A DNA stretch of 8,112 nucleotides from NCBI GenBank assembly GCA_023427945.1, contig JAEYZR010000275.1, positions 1 through 8,112 of the forward strand. Direction: 5' to 3'. The stretch is from Pseudomonadota bacterium (GTDB taxonomy: Bacteria; Pseudomonadota; Gammaproteobacteria; Burkholderiales; Burkholderiaceae_B). Both the position numbers and the translations under genes were made by a program. The notes beneath the pieces were generated by a model. The model saw only the letters and a program-made list of their open reading frames with translations. It did no database searches and was not told where the DNA came from. Of this stretch, positions 5,815-8,112 are shown one piece after another. How positions within the stretch are numbered: position 1 is the first letter of the stretch; every line of letters starts with the position of its first letter.

Positions 5815-8112
5815 TCAACCGACCACATTGACCAGTTTGCCTGGCACGACAATGACGCGCTTGGGAGCGCGTCCCTCCAGAAAACGCACCACAGCTTCGT
5901 GCGTGGCGGCCTGCTTCTCGATGTCCTCGCGTGCCGTGCCCGTGGGCACCCGCAGCGAACCACGCAGTTTACCGTTGACCTGCAGCATGAGGTCGACCTC
6001 GTCGGCGATCAGCGCTGCTTCGTCGACTTCGGGCCAGGGCGCATCCAGCAGGTCGCCAAGCTTGCCTGCCAGGCCCAGTTCGCGCCACAGATTCCATGTA
6101 ATGTGTGGCACCACCGGGTACATGACACGCAAAAGGACGCTGAACGCTTCGGCTCTGACGGCGTCGCCTTCGGCGTCGTCGCCCAGCTTGGCGTTTTCGA
6201 TGGCATTGAGCAGTTTCATGCCGGCTGAAACGACGGTGTTGTACTGCGTGCGCTGGTAATCGTAATCCGCCTGTTTGAGCAGGGTGTGGACTTCCCTGCG
6301 CAGCGCCTTGGCGTCGGACGAGCGGGCGTCGGCGGCAGCAACCTTGCCGTCCAGTCCGCGTGCGACTGACTCACGCACCGCGTAGCTTTGGTTCCACAGG
6401 CGGCGCAGGAAGCGGTTCGCTCCTTCCAGTCCCGAGTCCGCCCACTCCAGCGTCTGCTCGGGCGGGGTGGCGAACATGACGAAAAGACGCGCGGTGTCGG
6501 CGCCCAGCGTGTCGATCAGATGCTGCGGGTCGACACCGTTGTTCTTGGACTTGGACATAGTGCCCACGCCGCCGTAATCGACGCTCGAACCATCGGCGCG
6601 CAGTCGCGCACCGACGATCGTACCCTTGTCATCCAGAATGTTCTCGACTTCTTCCGGCCAGAAATATTCGATTCCGCCCTGCGGCTGCTTTCTCGAATAG
6701 ATATGGTTGAGCACCATGCCCTGGCACAGCAGCTTGGTGAACGGCTCGTCGAAGTCGACCAGGCCCAGATCGCGCATCACGCGGGTCCAGAAGCGGGCAT
6801 ACAGCAGGTGCAGCACGGCATGTTCGATACCGCCGATGTACTGGTCCATCGGCATCCAGTAATCGTTGCGCTGGTCCACCATCGCCTGATCGTTGCCAGG
6901 GGAGGTGTAGCGCATGAAGTACCAGGACGAATCCACGAAGGTGTCCATCGTGTCGGTTTCGCGCCGCGCCGGCTGACCGCAAGTCGGACACTTGCACGCC
7001 AGGAAAGGCTCGTGCTTGGCCAGGGGGTTGCCACTGCCATCGGGAATCAGGTCATCGGGAAGGATGACCGGCAGATCGGCCTCGGGTACCGGCACAGGGC
7101 CGCAGTCCGGGCAATGGATGATGGGAATCGGGGTGCCCCAATAGCGCTGGCGCGACACGCCCCAGTCGCGCAGGCGATAGGTCGTCTGTTTTTCGCCCAG
7201 CTTTTTGGCGCTCAGCGCGGCTGCGACTGAGTCGACGGCAGCCTTGTGCGTGAGGCCATTGAAGGGGGCCGAGTTGACGGTGGTACCGGCATTCTTGTCG
7301 CCGTACCAGTCGTGCCACGTCGTGTCGTCGTACGTTTTTTCACCCACGGCGACCACTTGTCGAATCGGCAGCCCGTACTTGCGCGCGAAGATGAAATCAC
7401 GTTCGTCGTGCGCGGGCACGCCCATGACGGCGCCATCGCCATAACTCATGAGCACGTAGTTGCCCACCCAGACATCGATGAGATCGCCGGTGATCGGGTG
7501 GGTCACGGTCAGGCCGGTACGCATGCCTTCTTTTTCACGCATTGCCATTTCGGCTTCGGTCGTGCCCCCGGCCTTGCAGCTTTCGATGAAAGCGGCCAGT
7601 TCCGGCTGATCGCGTGCGGCGTGCGTGGCCAGCGGGTGTTCCGGGGCGACTGCGCAGAAAGTGACGCCCATGATGGTGTCGCCACGGGTGGTGAAGACGT
7701 ACAGCCGGCCATCCTGGATCAGTTCGCCCGTGTGGTCACGGATGGTGTGTGGAAAGGCAAACCGCAGGCCTTCACTCTTGCCGATCCAGTTTTCCTGCAT
7801 GAGACGCACGCGCTCAGGCCAGCCCGGCAGCCCGTTCTGCACCTTGTCCAGCAGCTCGTCGGCATAGTCGGTAATGCGCAGGTAGTAGCCAGGAATTTCA
7901 CGTTTTTCGACCAGAGCGCCCGAGCGCCAGCCGCGACCGTCGATCACCTGTTCGTTGGCAAGCACGGTGTTGTCCACCGGGTCCCAGTTCACGACCTGGG
8001 TCTTGCGGTAGGCGATGCCCTTTTCCAGCATCTTGATGAACAGCCACTGGTTCCACTTGTAGTAGGCGGGATCGCAGGCACACATCTCGCGCGACCAGTC
8101 GATGGCCAGACC
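5815..8112 (-). CDS. leuS: Leucyl-tRNA synthetase (partial, N-terminus outside window)
   Basis: LeuS charges tRNA-Leu with leucine and edits mischarged tRNA. The frame is open to the window edge, giving 765 residues from GLAIDWSREMCACDP onward. By comparison with the 860-aa E. coli enzyme roughly 120 N-terminal residues, including the HIGH motif, are missing. Visible parts (numbered from the edge): NWDPVDNTVLANEQVIDG; the CP1 editing domain with FTTRGDTIMGVTF (140-152) and GDGAVMGVPAHDERDF (225-240); a four-Cys zinc-binding insert (CPDC at 334-337, CPTC at 375-378); DSSWYFMRYTSP; the catalytic loop TMSKSKNN (518-525); the anticodon-binding domain; and a C-terminal domain with QVNGKLRGSLRVP. 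The first Lys of the KMSKS loop is Thr, but the later Lys is kept. It heads the leuS-lptE-holA-proA operon as seen here; its promoter lies outside the window. Confidence 0.98.
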   Translation of the reverse strand, partial: GLAIDWSREMCACDPAYYKWNQWLFIKMLEKGIAYRKTQVVNWDPVDNTVLANEQVIDGRGWRSGALVEKREIPGYYLRITDYADELLDKVQNGLPGWPERVRLMQENWIGKSEGLRFAFPHTIRDHTGELIQDGRLYVFTTRGDTIMGVTFCAVAPEHPLATHAARDQPELAAFIESCKAGGTTEAEMAMREKEGMRTGLTVTHPITGDLIDVWVGNYVLMSYGDGAVMGVPAHDERDFIFARKYGLPIRQVVAVGEKTYDDTTWHDWYGDKNAGTTVNSAPFNGLTHKAAVDSVAAALSAKKLGEKQTTYRLRDWGVSRQRYWGTPIPIIHCPDCGPVPVPEADLPVILPDDLIPDGSGNPLAKHEPFLACKCPTCGQPARRETDTMDTFVDSSWYFMRYTSPGNDQAMVDQRNDYWMPMDQYIGGIEHAVLHLLYARFWTRVMRDLGLVDFDEPFTKLLCQGMVLNHIYSRKQPQGGIEYFWPEEVENILDDKGTIVGARLRADGSSVDYGGVGTMSKSKNNGVDPQHLIDTLGADTARLFVMFATPPEQTLEWADSGLEGANRFLRRLWNQSYAVRESVARGLDGKVAAADARSSDAKALRREVHTLLKQADYDYQRTQYNTVVSAGMKLLNAIENAKLGDDAEGDAVRAEAFSVLLRVMYPVVPHITWNLWRELGLAGKLGDLLDAPWPEVDEAALIADEVDLMLQVNGKLRGSLRVPTGTAREDIEKQAATHEAVVRFLEGRAPKRVIVVPGKLVNVVG

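Overview
The window reads as ordinary chromosomal DNA from a betaproteobacterium of the order Burkholderiales, most likely family Alcaligenaceae (Bordetella/Achromobacter/Pusillimonas-like). The basis is the G+C-rich coding sequence, the style of the proteins, and the gene order leuS-lptE-holA-proA, which I recall as typical of this order. The genus cannot be fixed by eye. All seven genes I can support lie on the minus strand, so the window is read from its right end to its left.

Right to centre (8112 to 2793): a compact housekeeping operon. It holds leucyl-tRNA synthetase (leuS, cut by the window edge and lacking its N-terminus), the LPS-assembly lipoprotein LptE, the DNA polymerase III delta subunit HolA and gamma-glutamyl phosphate reductase ProA. 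Gaps are 9, 7 and 45 nt, which suggests co-transcription; a weak hairpin sits in the 45-nt gap.

Centre to left (2729 to 698): hemJ (membrane protoporphyrinogen IX oxidase), probably with its own promoter just after proA, followed 16 nt later by a THUMP/SAM-dependent 23S rRNA methyltransferase (RlmL half only) with a long basic, disordered N-terminal extension.

Left end (697 to 1): the least ordinary part. A perfect 17-bp inverted repeat (619-659) is followed by an unrecognised 57-aa small gene (577 to 404), then two back-to-back Rho-independent terminators (370 to 316). The second T-tract runs into the promoter of a partial RDD-family membrane protein gene, whose TATAAT box sits only 8 nt before the ATG, so the message may be leaderless.

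I see no mobile element, CRISPR array, tRNA or rRNA, and no obvious sign of horizontal transfer. The genes serve translation, envelope biogenesis, replication, proline and heme synthesis, and rRNA modification. The best candidate for something undescribed is the small self-contained unit at 316-659 (palindrome, small ORF, tandem terminators). The long plus-strand reading frames at 800-3998 are shadows of the real minus-strand genes.
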